Shown here: in pieces, positions 42,016 through 51,511 of the stretch
How the letters are laid out: every line of letters begins with the position of its first letter
Numbering within the stretch: position 1 is the first letter of the stretch
Assembly: GCF_002262875.1 (NCBI RefSeq)
Contig: NZ_NKYE01000001.1
Location: forward strand, 1 to 64,000
Origin: Amycolatopsis antarctica
Lineage (GTDB): Bacteria > Actinomycetota > Actinomycetes > Mycobacteriales > Pseudonocardiaceae
Direction: 5' to 3'
Length of the DNA: 64,000 nt
Notes under the pieces: model-generated
Databases searched by the model: none
What the model saw: the letters and a program-made list of their open reading frames with translations, nothing else
Told to the model about the DNA's origin: nothing
Program-made: the position numbers and the translations under genes

Positions 42016-43212
42016 GTGCAGCAGAAGAACGCAGCCGTCCGGCGCCGTGCATCCGCTCTGGTGCTGGCGATCGCGGTCGTACTCGGTGCGAGTGCGTGTT
42101 CGGGCGACGCGGAAAACGTGGCGTCACCGGACGAGGGCGGCGGTGCCAAGCCGGTGGCCGCGACGGGTGCGGTCCAGGCGCAGCCCACGGACGGCGCGAA
42201 GAACGTGGCGCCCGGCGAACCGGTCCAGGTCAGCGTCAGTGACGGGACGATCGAGTCGGTGGCGCTGACGAACCCGGACGGCAAGCAGGTCGCCGGCGAG
42301 ACCACGCCGGACAAGCGCGCCTGGTCGGTCACCGAACCCCTCGGCTACGGCAAGACCTACACCTGGTCCGGCGCCGCGGTGGGTGCCGACGGCAAGCGCC
42401 TGCCGATCGGGGGCGCGTTCACCACCGTCAAGCCGAAGAAGCAGATCTCCGGTTCGCTCAACGTCGGCGACGGGCAGACCTACGGGGTCGCCATGCCGGT
42501 CGGCATCACCTTCGACAGCAAGGTCACCGACAAGGCGGCCGTGGAGAAGGCGCTCACCGTCGAGACCACGCCGAAGACCGAGGGTTCCTGGGCTTGGCTG
42601 GAGAACGACACCGCCGTGCACTGGCGTCCCAAGGACTACTGGCAGCCGGACACCCAGGTGAAGGTGGACGCGAAGCTGTACGGGAAGCAGCTCGGCGAGG
42701 GGGTCTACGGCAAGTCCGACGTGGCCGCGAGTTTCCAGATCGGCCGTTCGCAGGTCGTCAAGGGCAACACCCAGACACACCGGATGCAGGTGATCCGGGA
42801 CGGACAGCAGGTCGCCGACTACCCGGTCAGCTACGGCCTCGACTCCGACCCCGGCCGGGTCACCCGCAGCGGCACGCACGTCGTGATGACCAAGCACGAC
42901 AAGTACTTCATGAACAATCCCGGTTACGGCTACGAGGACTTCGAGGTGAGCTGGGCCGTCCGGATCTCCAACAACGGCGAGTTCACCCACGCCGCCCCGT
43001 GGTCGGCCGCGCAGCAGGGCAGCAGCAACGTCTCGCACGGCTGCCTGAACATGTCGATGGCCGACGCCAAGGCGTACTACGACAGTGTCCTGCCCGGCGA
43101 CCCGGTGGAGATCGAGGGCAGCTCGCAGCAGCTCGGGGCGAAGGACGGCGCGTATCACGACTGGACGTACTCCTGGGACGAGTGGGCGGGCATGTCCGCC
43201 CTCAACGGCTGA
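42016..43212 (+). CDS. L,D-transpeptidase lipoprotein (YkuD)
   Basis: A 398-residue lipoprotein. The signal peptide ends at a lipobox-like ASAC near residue 28. Two Ig-like domains follow (about 50-130 and 135-250), then the YkuD catalytic domain. The active-site motif is SHGCLNMS with catalytic Cys, downstream of HAAPWSAAQQG. This is the domain order of mycobacterial LdtMt2. It makes 3-3 cross-links in peptidoglycan and is targeted by carbapenems in the family. The GTG start at 42016 precedes a normal signal sequence. Confidence 0.93.
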   Translation: MQQKNAAVRRRASALVLAIAVVLGASACSGDAENVASPDEGGGAKPVAATGAVQAQPTDGAKNVAPGEPVQVSVSDGTIESVALTNPDGKQVAGETTPDKRAWSVTEPLGYGKTYTWSGAAVGADGKRLPIGGAFTTVKPKKQISGSLNVGDGQTYGVAMPVGITFDSKVTDKAAVEKALTVETTPKTEGSWAWLENDTAVHWRPKDYWQPDTQVKVDAKLYGKQLGEGVYGKSDVAASFQIGRSQVVKGNTQTHRMQVIRDGQQVADYPVSYGLDSDPGRVTRSGTHVVMTKHDKYFMNNPGYGYEDFEVSWAVRISNNGEFTHAAPWSAAQQGSSNVSHGCLNMSMADAKAYYDSVLPGDPVEIEGSSQQLGAKDGAYHDWTYSWDEWAGMSALNG

Positions 43213-43316
43213 GGCCGCGCCGGGCGGGAATCCGATGCAACCCGGCGTGGAACCTCGCGCATGACTAACGGCAGAGGCGCCGCGCAACGGCGGGCGCCCG
43301 AGACCGAGGAGACGAA

Positions 43317-43709
43317 TTGCGCACCCGAATCGCACTGACTGTCGGTGGCCTGGTGCTCGCGGCCGGAGCCGTGACCGGCACGGCGCTCGCGAGCGCCGAC
43401 GCCCAGGACGCGCCCCCCGCGCCGGCCGGGATCCAGCAGCCTGCCCAGGCCCCGTCGGGCACGGCGAGCCAGGCCCCGTCGGCCACGCCGAGTCAGGCCC
43501 CGTCGGCCACGCCGAGTCAGGCCCCGTCGGTCACGCCGGAGCCGAGCCAGTCGGTCACGCCGGAGCCAGCGGAACCGGCACCCACCGAAGCGCAGGAGCG
43601 GCCCGCCCAGTCCGCGCCTGCCGAGCGTCCGCGGGTGCCGTCCGCGGTGCCCGCGGGACCGTCCGGCGACTGCGCGGACGCCTGCCCCGCTCCGGTGCAC
43701 GGCGGCTGA
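43317..43709 (+). CDS. Secreted Pro/Ser/Thr-rich protein
   Basis: A 130-residue protein from a TTG start. A signal peptide (MRTRIALTVGGLVLAAGAVT, cleaved near ALA-SA) is followed by a low-complexity region with repeated QAPSATPS units and a short C-terminus with two cysteines (GDCADACPAPVHGG). It is probably extracellular or wall-associated. It lies 4 bp before an ECF sigma gene, so the three following genes may form one operon. Confidence 0.7.
   Translation: MRTRIALTVGGLVLAAGAVTGTALASADAQDAPPAPAGIQQPAQAPSGTASQAPSATPSQAPSATPSQAPSVTPEPSQSVTPEPAEPAPTEAQERPAQSAPAERPRVPSAVPAGPSGDCADACPAPVHGG
43446..43541 (+). repeat. Four tandem copies of a 24-bp repeat
   Basis: Imperfect 24-bp units beginning CAGGCCCCGTCGG repeat four times (43446, 43470, 43494, 43518) inside the secreted Pro-rich gene, encoding the 8-residue QAPSxTPS-like unit. 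They keep frame, so copy number could vary without breaking the gene. Confidence 0.85.
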
Positions 43710-43713
43710 CCTG

Positions 43714-44271
43714 GTGACCACCCCGCGTTCCCGTGGTGCCGGGCCGAGTTCGCCGTGGGACGGCGAGTTCGCCCGGTACTTCGGCGAGCGCGCGCATTCC
43801 TTGCGTGCCACGGCATTCCTGCTCTGCGGCGACTGGCACCACGCCGAGGACATCACGCAGGCCGCGCTGCTGAAGCTGTACCTGGCCTGGCCGCGCCTCT
43901 CCCGCCGGGACGCGCTGGACGCCTACGCGCGCAAGGTGGTGCTGCGGACCTTCCTCGCCGAACGGCGCAGGCCGTGGCGGCGAAGGGAACGGCTGACGGA
44001 CGGGCCGCCCGAGGTGGCCGCCGAGCAGCGCGGGGGAGAGCCGGATCCACTGGTGCGCCAGGCCCTCGCCGCGGTGGCGCCGAAACAGCGGGCCGTGCTG
44101 GTGCTGCGGTTCTGGAACGACCTGAGCGTCGAGGAGACGGCGAGCGTGCTGGGCTGCTCGACGGGCACGGTGAAGAGCCAGTGCGCCCGCGGTCTGGCGA
44201 CCTTGCGGGCCAGGCTCGGCCCGCACTACGGCAGTCTGACCTTCGCCGACTCCGGCGCGGAAACGAGGTGA
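43714..44271 (+). CDS. SigE-family ECF RNA polymerase sigma factor
   Basis: A 185-residue ECF sigma factor. Region 2 is FGERAHSLRATAFLLCGDWH and EDITQAALLKLYLAW. Region 4 contains APKQRAVLVLRFWNDLSVEE and VLGCSTGTVKSQ. This is typical of the actinobacterial SigE-family subgroup. Its stop overlaps the GTG of a membrane-anchored gene (GTGA), the usual arrangement for an anti-sigma partner. Confidence 0.9.
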   Translation: MTTPRSRGAGPSSPWDGEFARYFGERAHSLRATAFLLCGDWHHAEDITQAALLKLYLAWPRLSRRDALDAYARKVVLRTFLAERRRPWRRRERLTDGPPEVAAEQRGGEPDPLVRQALAAVAPKQRAVLVLRFWNDLSVEETASVLGCSTGTVKSQCARGLATLRARLGPHYGSLTFADSGAETR

Positions 44272-44747
44272 GCGGCGTGGCCGATGACGACATTCGCCGG
44301 GTGCTCTCCCGCGCGGGCGAGGAGACCGGCCCGCCGATGGGTATCGATCCGCGGCACATCATCGAGCAAGGTGGACGGATTCGCAGGCGCCGCAAGCGAT
44401 TCACCGTCGCCGGGGCGTTCGTGGCGACGGCGGGCACGGTGGCGGCGATCACGTTCGCCGTGACGCCCGCGCTTCCGGACACCCCGGTGGTGCCTGCCGG
44501 GCCGGGGCTGACCGTGGAATCGCCGGTTCCCTCGCCGGTCCCGCCGCCGCCATCCACCGCGGTGCCCTCGGTGACCGAACCTCCGGCCCCGGAATCCTCC
44601 GCCCGCCCTGAACCGTCCCGGACACCGGAAGCCCCCGGTCAGCTCCCGTCCGGCTCACGATCCGCGGAACGCGAGCCGGCTCCGCCCGCCCCCGGGCAGA
44701 CCGCCTCGGAGACGCGGCCGGACGAACCGGCGACCGTCCGGCCCTGA
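44268..44747 (+). CDS. Putative anti-sigma-like membrane protein
   Basis: A 159-residue protein from GTG 44268. A short cytoplasmic N-terminus (DDDIRRVLSRAGEETGPP) precedes one transmembrane helix (FTVAGAFVATAGTVAAITFA) and an extracytoplasmic Pro-rich tail. It is translationally coupled to the ECF sigma gene. No zinc-binding anti-sigma motif (HxxxCxxC) is present, so it is either an unusual anti-sigma factor or an accessory protein. Confidence 0.7.
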   Translation: MSGVADDDIRRVLSRAGEETGPPMGIDPRHIIEQGGRIRRRRKRFTVAGAFVATAGTVAAITFAVTPALPDTPVVPAGPGLTVESPVPSPVPPPPSTAVPSVTEPPAPESSARPEPSRTPEAPGQLPSGSRSAEREPAPPAPGQTASETRPDEPATVRP

Positions 44748-45086
44748 AGCCCATCAGGACCGTCCACAGTGGATACTTAGTCGTCACTGCGGTAACTCAG
44801 CGTCGCTGCGATTGGTGCATCCGAGGGTCCCGAAGGTCCGAAATGTCCGCTGAGTCCGCCGGTCGATTACGGAAAGATTACGAATTTCCGATGAAACCCG
44901 ACTCGCCGGGTAGGGAATCGAGGATCCACCGGAAAATTTCCGACATCGCGCTTTACCTGGGGCGACGGCACTGGGACCGTCAGAGAGCCAGTCGGAAAGT
45001 CACCGGATCGATTGGACAACGGCGGATAAGTCTCTACGGTCGAGAGGTCGTCGAGGCAGCTCAACAAGCGGCGGGAGGTCGCACAT
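44748..45086. other. 340-bp intergenic region upstream of the MFS gene
   Basis: No gene supported. It contains GGCGGGAGG shortly before the MFS start. The sequence is less GC-rich than its neighbours and probably holds the promoter. Confidence 0.4.
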
Positions 45087-46478
45087 ATGGCCGAACAGGC
45101 ACACGCGGAGACCGAGGAACCGGCCGACGCGGATCCGAGTGCGGTACGCAGAGCCGTAGCCGGATCAGCGATGGGTAATACCATCGAGTGGTACGACTTC
45201 GGCGTTTTCGGCTTCATGCCGGCGATCCTGGGGCAGGTTTTCTTCAACGCGTCCAGCACTTCCGAGGGAGCGCTGGCGACCTTCGCGCTGCTGGCCGTGA
45301 CCTTCGTGATCCGGCCGTTCGGCAGCGTGATCCTCGGGCCGCTCGGCGACCGGCTCGGCCGCCAGAAGGTGCTGGCGCTGACCGTCATCCTGATGTCCGG
45401 TTCCACCTTCGCGATCGGCCTGCTGCCGAGCTGGGACACGATCGGTCCGGCCGCGGCCGTTCTGGTCATCCTGCTTCGCGGCCTGCAGGGCTTCTCCGCG
45501 GGTGGTGAGTACGGCGGCGCGGCGACGTTCATCGCCGAGTACGCACCGAAGAAGCGCCGCGGATTCCTCGGCGCCTGGCTGGAGTTCGGCACGCTCGTCG
45601 GCTTCTTCCTCGGCGCTGCCGTGGTGACCGTCTCCACCGTGGTCCTCGGCGACGAGACCATGCGGGAATGGGGCTGGCGGATTCCGTTCCTGATCGCCGG
45701 GCCGCTCGGTCTGGTCGGTCTCTACCTGCGGAACAAGCTCGAGGACACCCCGGTCTTCCAGGAGATCGAGCAGCAGAACAAGGTGGCCAAGTCGCCACTG
45801 AAGGAACTGCTCACCCAGCACTGGCGCTCGATCCTGCACCTCGTCGGGCTGGTGATCCTGCTCAACGTCGGCGACTGGATCATGCTCGGCTACATCGAGA
45901 CGTACCTCAAGGACGTGCTCGGCCTCGAGGGCAACGTGCCACTGTTCATCGTCATGGGCGTGATCGCGGCGATGATGCTGGTGATCGTCCCGCTCGGCAG
46001 CCTGTCCGACAAGATCGGGCGAAAACCACTGCTGCTCGGCTGCTGTGCGGGATTCCTGGTGCTCTCCATCCCGGCGTTCACGCTGATGGAGAACAGCAAG
46101 GAGGCTGACGGCGTCAACGTCATGATGCTCGGTGGTGGCCTGCTGATGATCGGCGGTTGCCTGGTGCTGTTCCTCGCGGTCGTCGCCTCGACGCTGCCCG
46201 CGATGTTCCCCACCCAGGTTCGCTACGGCGCGTTCTCGATCGGCTACAACTTCTCGACGGCCGCGTTCGCGGGCACCGCTCCGTACATCGTCGGCAGCCT
46301 GGTGGACTCGACCGGCAATACGCTGTGGCCCGCGTTCTATCTGATGGGCGCCGCGCTCATCGCGGCGGTGCCGATCATGTTGCTGCCGGAGACGAAGGGC
46401 GTGTCCATGCGCGGAATCAAGAACTCGCGCGAGTGCACGACCAGGACGGGTGACGCACCCGCACCGGTCACCGGCTGA
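45087..46478 (+). CDS. MHS-family MFS transporter
   Basis: A 463-residue, 12-TM transporter. The metabolite:H+ symporter family signature is clear: GNTIEWYDFGVFGFM at the first helix, RPFGSVILGPLGDRLGRQKV at the TM2-3 loop, RGLQGFSAGGEYGGAATFIA, and SDKIGRKPLLL in the second half. Relatives include ProP and KgtP (osmolyte or dicarboxylate uptake with protons). The substrate cannot be chosen from sequence. A clear terminator follows. Confidence 0.92.
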   Translation: MAEQAHAETEEPADADPSAVRRAVAGSAMGNTIEWYDFGVFGFMPAILGQVFFNASSTSEGALATFALLAVTFVIRPFGSVILGPLGDRLGRQKVLALTVILMSGSTFAIGLLPSWDTIGPAAAVLVILLRGLQGFSAGGEYGGAATFIAEYAPKKRRGFLGAWLEFGTLVGFFLGAAVVTVSTVVLGDETMREWGWRIPFLIAGPLGLVGLYLRNKLEDTPVFQEIEQQNKVAKSPLKELLTQHWRSILHLVGLVILLNVGDWIMLGYIETYLKDVLGLEGNVPLFIVMGVIAAMMLVIVPLGSLSDKIGRKPLLLGCCAGFLVLSIPAFTLMENSKEADGVNVMMLGGGLLMIGGCLVLFLAVVASTLPAMFPTQVRYGAFSIGYNFSTAAFAGTAPYIVGSLVDSTGNTLWPAFYLMGAALIAAVPIMLLPETKGVSMRGIKNSRECTTRTGDAPAPVTG

Positions 46479-46492
46479 GTTCACGTTCGACC

Positions 46493-46530
46493 ACTGTGGC
46501 CGGGCTCCCGCGAGGGGGCCCGGCCACAGT
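46493..46530 (+). terminator. Hairpin terminator after the MFS gene
   Basis: ACTGTGGCCGGGC (46493-46505) pairs perfectly with 46518-46530 around a 12-base loop, 15 bp past the MFS stop. Confidence 0.8.
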
Positions 46531-46608
46531 CCTGTGTGCCGGGCGGTACGCGGGCACCGTGCCGTACGCCACGGCCGTGTTCGTTCCCGGCGGGCTTCGG
46601 GTTAGCTT

Positions 46609-47196
46609 GTGGATGTGAGCAGCAGAGTCGAACAGGCATGGCCCCCGGTGGACACCGAGGCGGCGGTCGTCCATCCGGACGCGCCGGCCCCCGGCAGCGA
46701 GCTGGCGATGCACTACAAGGAGTGCTTCGGTTGCGGCGACGAGCAGGAGGCGGGCCTGCACCTGCGCTCCACCGTCGGCGAGAAGAGCAGCGTCCACTCC
46801 CGTTTCCTCGTCACCACCGCGCACCAGGGCGCCCCCGGCCTGGCCCACGGCGGTCTGCTGGCCTGCGCGTTCGACGAAGCGCTCGGGGCGTGCGTGGGCA
46901 ACCTGCTGCGCAGGCCCGCCGTCACCGGGAAGCTGGAGACCGACTTCCTCCGTCCCGTCCCGGTAGGGTCGACCTTGTTCATCGCCGCGCATCTCGACGG
47001 GGTGGCCGGGCGCAAGATCTATGTCAGCGCGGACGGTCACCTCGACGCCGCGGACGGTCCGGTGGCCGTACGCGCACGAGGGCTGTTCGTCACCGTCGGC
47101 TTCGAGCACTTCCGTTCGCACGCCGGGCAGGAGTCGCTGGACAAGCTCAAGGCGGCCGGGCGTGCGCGGCAGAACGACTGGGACATCAACCCCTGA
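46609..47196 (+). CDS. Hotdog-fold thioesterase-like protein (PaaI type)
   Basis: A 195-residue protein with a hotdog fold. Landmarks are HYKECFGCGDEQEAGLHLRS, AHQGAPGLAHGGLLACAFDE (the helix with the HGG motif) and FLRPVPVGSTLFIAAHLDG. Members hydrolyse acyl-CoA thioesters. The CFGCG lead-in is common in this subgroup. It lies upstream of a metallophosphoesterase gene in the same orientation. Confidence 0.85.
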   Translation: MDVSSRVEQAWPPVDTEAAVVHPDAPAPGSELAMHYKECFGCGDEQEAGLHLRSTVGEKSSVHSRFLVTTAHQGAPGLAHGGLLACAFDEALGACVGNLLRRPAVTGKLETDFLRPVPVGSTLFIAAHLDGVAGRKIYVSADGHLDAADGPVAVRARGLFVTVGFEHFRSHAGQESLDKLKAAGRARQNDWDINP

Positions 47197-47228
47197 TGGC
47201 CCACTAGTCCCCGAAAGGCACCACCCCG

Positions 47229-48473
47229 GTGTTCATCGTCGTCGTCGGCGCGCTCGTGGCGTTGCTGCACCTGTACCTGTGGAAGCGGCTCGTCCGCGAC
47301 ACGACCTCGCCCGGCCGGGCTCGCAGGCTGGGCACCGTCCTGCTGATCGCGCTCGTGCTGGTCATGTTCGCGGCGCTGACGCTGGGCACGCGCACCGATC
47401 CGGACATCGCCCGGTGGTACGCCTGGCCCGGATACCTATGGCTGGCGGTGTTCTTCTACCTGCTGCTGATCCTGCTGGTGCTGGAGCTGCCCAGGCTCGC
47501 GCTGCGACGCTGGGTACGCGGCCCCGCCCGGCCCGTCCCCGCACCGGCCGTCGCCACCGGGTCCGCCGCCGCGGAGTCCGAACCGGACACCGGCAACGAC
47601 ACCAGCACCGACACCGCCGAATCGTCCGAAGTGGACACCGGGGTGAGCAGGCGGATGGTGCTGGCGCGCGGTTCGGCCCTGCTGGCGGGCGTGGCCTCCA
47701 CCGCACTGGTCGGTTACGGCGCGACCGTCGCGATGAGCGCGCCGAAGGTCACCCGGGTCGCGATTCCCCTGCGGCGCCTGGATCCCCGGGTCGCCGGTTT
47801 CCGGATCGCCCTGATCAGCGACGTCCACCTGGGACCGCTGCTGGGCCGCTCGTTCACCGAGCGCATCGTGGACATCGTCAATGCCGAACGTCCCGACGCC
47901 GTCGCCATCGTCGGCGACCTGGTGGACGGTAGCGTCGAGCACCTGGCCGAGGCCGCCGAACCGCTACGCGAGCTGCGCAGCCCGGCCGGCACGTTCTTCG
48001 TCACCGGCAACCACGAGTACTACTCGGGCTACACGGAATGGGTCGAGTACGTGCGCACCCTCGGCATCCGGCCGCTGCGCAACGAGCGGGTCACCATCTC
48101 CCGTGGCGGCGGGACCTTCCAGCTCGCCGGGGTCAACGACGCGACCGCCGACCAGTTCGCCGACGCCGCCGACGTCGGGAAGGCGCTGCTCGGACGGAAT
48201 CCGGCGGAAGCCGTGGTGCTGCTCGCGCACCAGCCGGTGAGCGTGGACGAGGCGGTGGCCAACGACGTCGACCTGCAGCTCTCCGGGCACACGCACGGCG
48301 GGCAGATCACGCCGTTCGAACTGGCGGTCTCGCTGCAGCAGGGCGCGGTGGCGGGACTGTCGCAGGTGGAGAACACCAAGCTCTACGTCACCAGGGGTGC
48401 CGGATTCTGGGGCCCGCCGGTGCGGATCGGCGCAGACCCGGACATCTCGATCGTCGAACTGCGGTCCGAGTAG
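47229..48473 (+). CDS. Membrane-anchored metallophosphoesterase
   Basis: A 414-residue protein. Three N-terminal transmembrane helices and a charged linker lead to a Tat-like RRMVLARGSALLAGVAS segment. The catalytic domain carries the calcineurin-like motifs LISDVHLGPLLG, VGDLVDG, GNHEYY and SGHTHGGQ. This resembles YkuE/YaeI-type phosphodiesterases, which act at or outside the membrane on phospho-substrates such as lipid A precursors or UDP-sugars. The substrate is unknown. It is convergent with pknG. Confidence 0.92.
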   Translation: MFIVVVGALVALLHLYLWKRLVRDTTSPGRARRLGTVLLIALVLVMFAALTLGTRTDPDIARWYAWPGYLWLAVFFYLLLILLVLELPRLALRRWVRGPARPVPAPAVATGSAAAESEPDTGNDTSTDTAESSEVDTGVSRRMVLARGSALLAGVASTALVGYGATVAMSAPKVTRVAIPLRRLDPRVAGFRIALISDVHLGPLLGRSFTERIVDIVNAERPDAVAIVGDLVDGSVEHLAEAAEPLRELRSPAGTFFVTGNHEYYSGYTEWVEYVRTLGIRPLRNERVTISRGGGTFQLAGVNDATADQFADAADVGKALLGRNPAEAVVLLAHQPVSVDEAVANDVDLQLSGHTHGGQITPFELAVSLQQGAVAGLSQVENTKLYVTRGAGFWGPPVRIGADPDISIVELRSE

Positions 48474-48479
48474 CCGGTC

Positions 48480-51326
48480 TCAGGTGAGGGTGCGCGGACG
48501 GATCGCGTTCGCCCGGTCGACCAGCGCGATCCGCTGGTCGGTCGTACCGGCGAGCCTGGCCAGCGCCCGGTAGCAGCGTTCCAGCCCGAACCGCAGGTCG
48601 CGTTCGGACAGTGCGCAGCCGAGCACCCTGGCGTCACCGGGCGCGGACTCACCCTCGCGGATCCAGTCGTACGCGGCCCGCAGCACCTCGGCGGAGAGCT
48701 GCGCGTGCCGTTCCGCGTCGAGGGTGAGCCGCTCCAGCTTGTCCGCCGCCTCCACCAGATCACGCCCGCCGATCGCCCCGGTGCCGCCGGAGCGGGAGGT
48801 CTTGATCTTGATCGCGGCCACCTGGGCGGCGACGAAGTGCGTCGAGGAGGCGGACACCTTCTCCAGCACCTCGATCGCGCTCGCCCGGCCGCCCTGGGCC
48901 AGGTAGACCCTGGCCAGGCCGAACGCCGCGCTGACGTAGGAGTGGTCGGTACGCCACACCAGCTCGTACATCCGGGAGGCGGCGAAGTAGTCGCCCACCC
49001 CCTCGGCGCTGACGGCCAGCGCGAGCTTCGGCGCGATCTCGCCGGGCAGCTCGTCGTACACCGCGTCGAAGGCCACCCTGGCCACCTTGGGGCGTCCCGC
49101 GGCGAGCTCGATCAGCCCGCGGTACCAGTCGATCCGCCAGTCGTGCGGGTAACCCGCCTTCACCGCCAGGTATTGCGCCGCCTGGAGTTGCCGGTTCGCC
49201 TCGGCGAGCTCGCCGAGGTCGATCCGCGCCCGGACGACCCGCAGCCGCACCTCGATCGACTCGCGCGGCGCGCCGGCCAGCGCCTCGATCGCCGCACGCG
49301 GATCGGCCGAGGCCGTGGTGGCCAGCACGCCCGCGCCGGGATCGCCGGTATCCACCTGCGGGACAGGCAACCCGCCGACGACCTCCACCGGGTCCGGCAC
49401 CGGAACGCTCCCACCGGACTCCGGGACGACCATGTCCACGCCGAAGGTCTTCGTCTCCGGGCCGAACACCGTGGACGGCGCGGGCCGCTGCTCTCCGGTG
49501 CCCAGCGCCATCACCTCACGCAGGACGCCGGTGAGCTGGTCGGCCATGTCCTCGGCCGAGGTGAACCTGCGCTCCGGCGAGGCGTGCGTCGCCCGCTTGA
49601 GGAAACGGTGGTACGAACCGAACAGCGCCAGCAGCGGCACCGCGTCGGCCGAGGGCAGCGTGGTCTTGAACTTGCTGGTGTAGCCGGAGAACTCGAAGCT
49701 CAGCACCGCCAGCGTCCGGCCGACGGTGAACAGGTCCGAGGCCACGCTCGCCCCCTGCGTGGCGAGTTCGGGCGCGCTGTATCCGGTGGTGAAGAACAGC
49801 GGGCTCTCGTAGTCGTCCATCCGGCGGACGGCGCCGAGGTCGATCAGCTTGAGCTGCTCGTGCGTCTGGATCACGTTGTCCGGCTTGAGATCGCAGTACA
49901 GCAGGTTCTGGCTGTGCAGGTAGCCGAGCGCGGGCAGGATCTCCAGCCCGTACGCGATCACCTGGCCGATCGGCAGCGGTTCCGCGCGGCCGGTCTCGCG
50001 GTGGTGGGCGAGCGCGAGCTGGCGCAGTGACTGGCCGCCGACGTACTCCATCACGATGTAGCCGACGGAACTGCCGGTGACCGGGTCGACGTGCTGGACG
50101 AAGTTGTAGATCTTGACGATGTTCGGGTGCTCGACCTCGGCGAGGAAGCGGGTTTCGTTGACCGCGGCCGCCATCGCGGTGGCGTCACCGGTGTCGATCA
50201 GTCCTTTGAGGACTACCCAGCGATCGCTGACGTTGTGGTCCTGCGCGAGGTAGATCCAGCCGAGGCCGCCGTATGCCAGCGCGCCGAGTACCTCGTACTG
50301 CCCGCCGACGATCTCCTCGGCGCGCAGCCGGGGCCGGAACGAGAAGGCGTTGCCGCAACCGGCGCAGGTTCCCTCGGCCTCGCCGGGCACGCCCTTCTCG
50401 CCGCGACCGACCTTCGCGCCGCAGTTGCCGCAGAACCGCTTGTCCTCGGACACCACCGGGTCGGTCATCACGGCGGACGCCGGATCCCGGTACGGCACCT
50501 GTGGCACGTCGACGAGACCGGCACCGAGCCTGCCACGGCGCGAGGTACGGGACCCGGTGCGGCGGGAGGTCCCCGGGAACGCCCCGGAGCCGGTGCCCGG
50601 ACCGGTGCCGGGGCCGGACCCCGGCCCGCTTCCCGGTCCGCTGCCGGGGCCGGTGAACGGATGCAGGCCCTGACTGGTGCGCTGCGGCAGAACGCTCTCG
50701 GTACCCGGATCGGGCAGCGCGAAGTCCCGGCTCGGCTCGACGCGCGGTCGCGGCGGCGTGATGCTCTGCGTCTCCGGGGCGGGGGCGGACAGCACGCTGG
50801 TGGGCTGCGGGTCGTTGCCGCCCTGCCAGTGCGGGGTCACCGAATGCGCCTCGGAGGACACGGCAGGCATCGGGGGCTGCCGCACCGGCTGTTCGATGCC
50901 GGCCGGTGGCGAGGGCTGCGACGGTGGGGCGGCGGGCCGCTGGCCGGACGGCGGCTGGATGGCCGGCTGCTGGGTGGCCGGCTGCTGGGTGGCCGGCTGC
51001 TGGGTGGCCGGCTGCTGGGTGGCCGGCTGCTGGGTGGCTGCGGCCTGCTTGGCGGCGGGGGCGCCCGTGGGCGCCTCGACGGCCGCGAACTGCTGCGTCT
51101 CCTGCGCCGAGTTCGACGGCCCGGCCGGGTTCCGCCGCTGGGCCGGGTTGCGGGTGGGTGGCGTCCACTGCTGTTCCGGCTCCGGCTCGGCGGTGCCGCC
51201 GAGTACTCCCGGCGAGCCCCGCCAGCCGGTTCCCCCGTCCTCGGGCGGTGTCCCGGCGGTCTCCCCGGTCGTGCCGGTATCCCCGTCCGTCGTCGCGTGC
51301 CGCGGACGGCGTGGCTCATCCGACAC
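48480..51326 (-). CDS. pknG: Serine/threonine protein kinase PknG
   Basis: About 948 residues, starting at GTG 51326 with GGGGAGG upstream. The long disordered N-terminus holds TQQPA repeats. A rubredoxin-like zinc motif (FCGNCGAK and CAGCGNAF) precedes the kinase domain (catalytic YCDLKPDN, DLGAVR) and a C-terminal TPR-like region. This is the PknG architecture. In corynebacteria and mycobacteria PknG phosphorylates OdhI/GarA to control 2-oxoglutarate flux, and its gene is linked to glnX-glnH, as here. Four extra genes separate it from glnH. Confidence 0.96.
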   Translation of the reverse strand: MSDEPRRPRHATTDGDTGTTGETAGTPPEDGGTGWRGSPGVLGGTAEPEPEQQWTPPTRNPAQRRNPAGPSNSAQETQQFAAVEAPTGAPAAKQAAATQQPATQQPATQQPATQQPATQQPAIQPPSGQRPAAPPSQPSPPAGIEQPVRQPPMPAVSSEAHSVTPHWQGGNDPQPTSVLSAPAPETQSITPPRPRVEPSRDFALPDPGTESVLPQRTSQGLHPFTGPGSGPGSGPGSGPGTGPGTGSGAFPGTSRRTGSRTSRRGRLGAGLVDVPQVPYRDPASAVMTDPVVSEDKRFCGNCGAKVGRGEKGVPGEAEGTCAGCGNAFSFRPRLRAEEIVGGQYEVLGALAYGGLGWIYLAQDHNVSDRWVVLKGLIDTGDATAMAAAVNETRFLAEVEHPNIVKIYNFVQHVDPVTGSSVGYIVMEYVGGQSLRQLALAHHRETGRAEPLPIGQVIAYGLEILPALGYLHSQNLLYCDLKPDNVIQTHEQLKLIDLGAVRRMDDYESPLFFTTGYSAPELATQGASVASDLFTVGRTLAVLSFEFSGYTSKFKTTLPSADAVPLLALFGSYHRFLKRATHASPERRFTSAEDMADQLTGVLREVMALGTGEQRPAPSTVFGPETKTFGVDMVVPESGGSVPVPDPVEVVGGLPVPQVDTGDPGAGVLATTASADPRAAIEALAGAPRESIEVRLRVVRARIDLGELAEANRQLQAAQYLAVKAGYPHDWRIDWYRGLIELAAGRPKVARVAFDAVYDELPGEIAPKLALAVSAEGVGDYFAASRMYELVWRTDHSYVSAAFGLARVYLAQGGRASAIEVLEKVSASSTHFVAAQVAAIKIKTSRSGGTGAIGGRDLVEAADKLERLTLDAERHAQLSAEVLRAAYDWIREGESAPGDARVLGCALSERDLRFGLERCYRALARLAGTTDQRIALVDRANAIRPRTLT
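50956..51038 (-). repeat. 15-bp tandem repeats encoding TQQPA units in pknG
   Basis: At least five copies of a 15-bp unit (plus-strand TGGGTGGCCGGCTGC) lie in the disordered N-terminal part of pknG and encode TQQPA pentapeptides. They are nearly identical, so copy number may vary between strains. Confidence 0.85.
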
Positions 51327-51511
51327 TGCTACCTCCCCGGCAAGAGTCGTCAACGCTGCGACGATCCTAGTGGCCGGACCCGGCACCGGGGCCGTTCACG
51401 GGGTTTTGTCCACGACCGGGCACCCGGACACGCGGAATCCGGCCACCGCTCGCGCACGGGGCGCGGCACCGCGCTACCAGGGCGTCGCGGCGGCCGGATC
51501 CGGTACCGGTC

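Noticed and set aside
43446..43541. Tandem repeats considered as a CRISPR array
   Set aside because: Units are contiguous without spacers and encode a protein repeat in frame. No CRISPR array is seen anywhere in the window.
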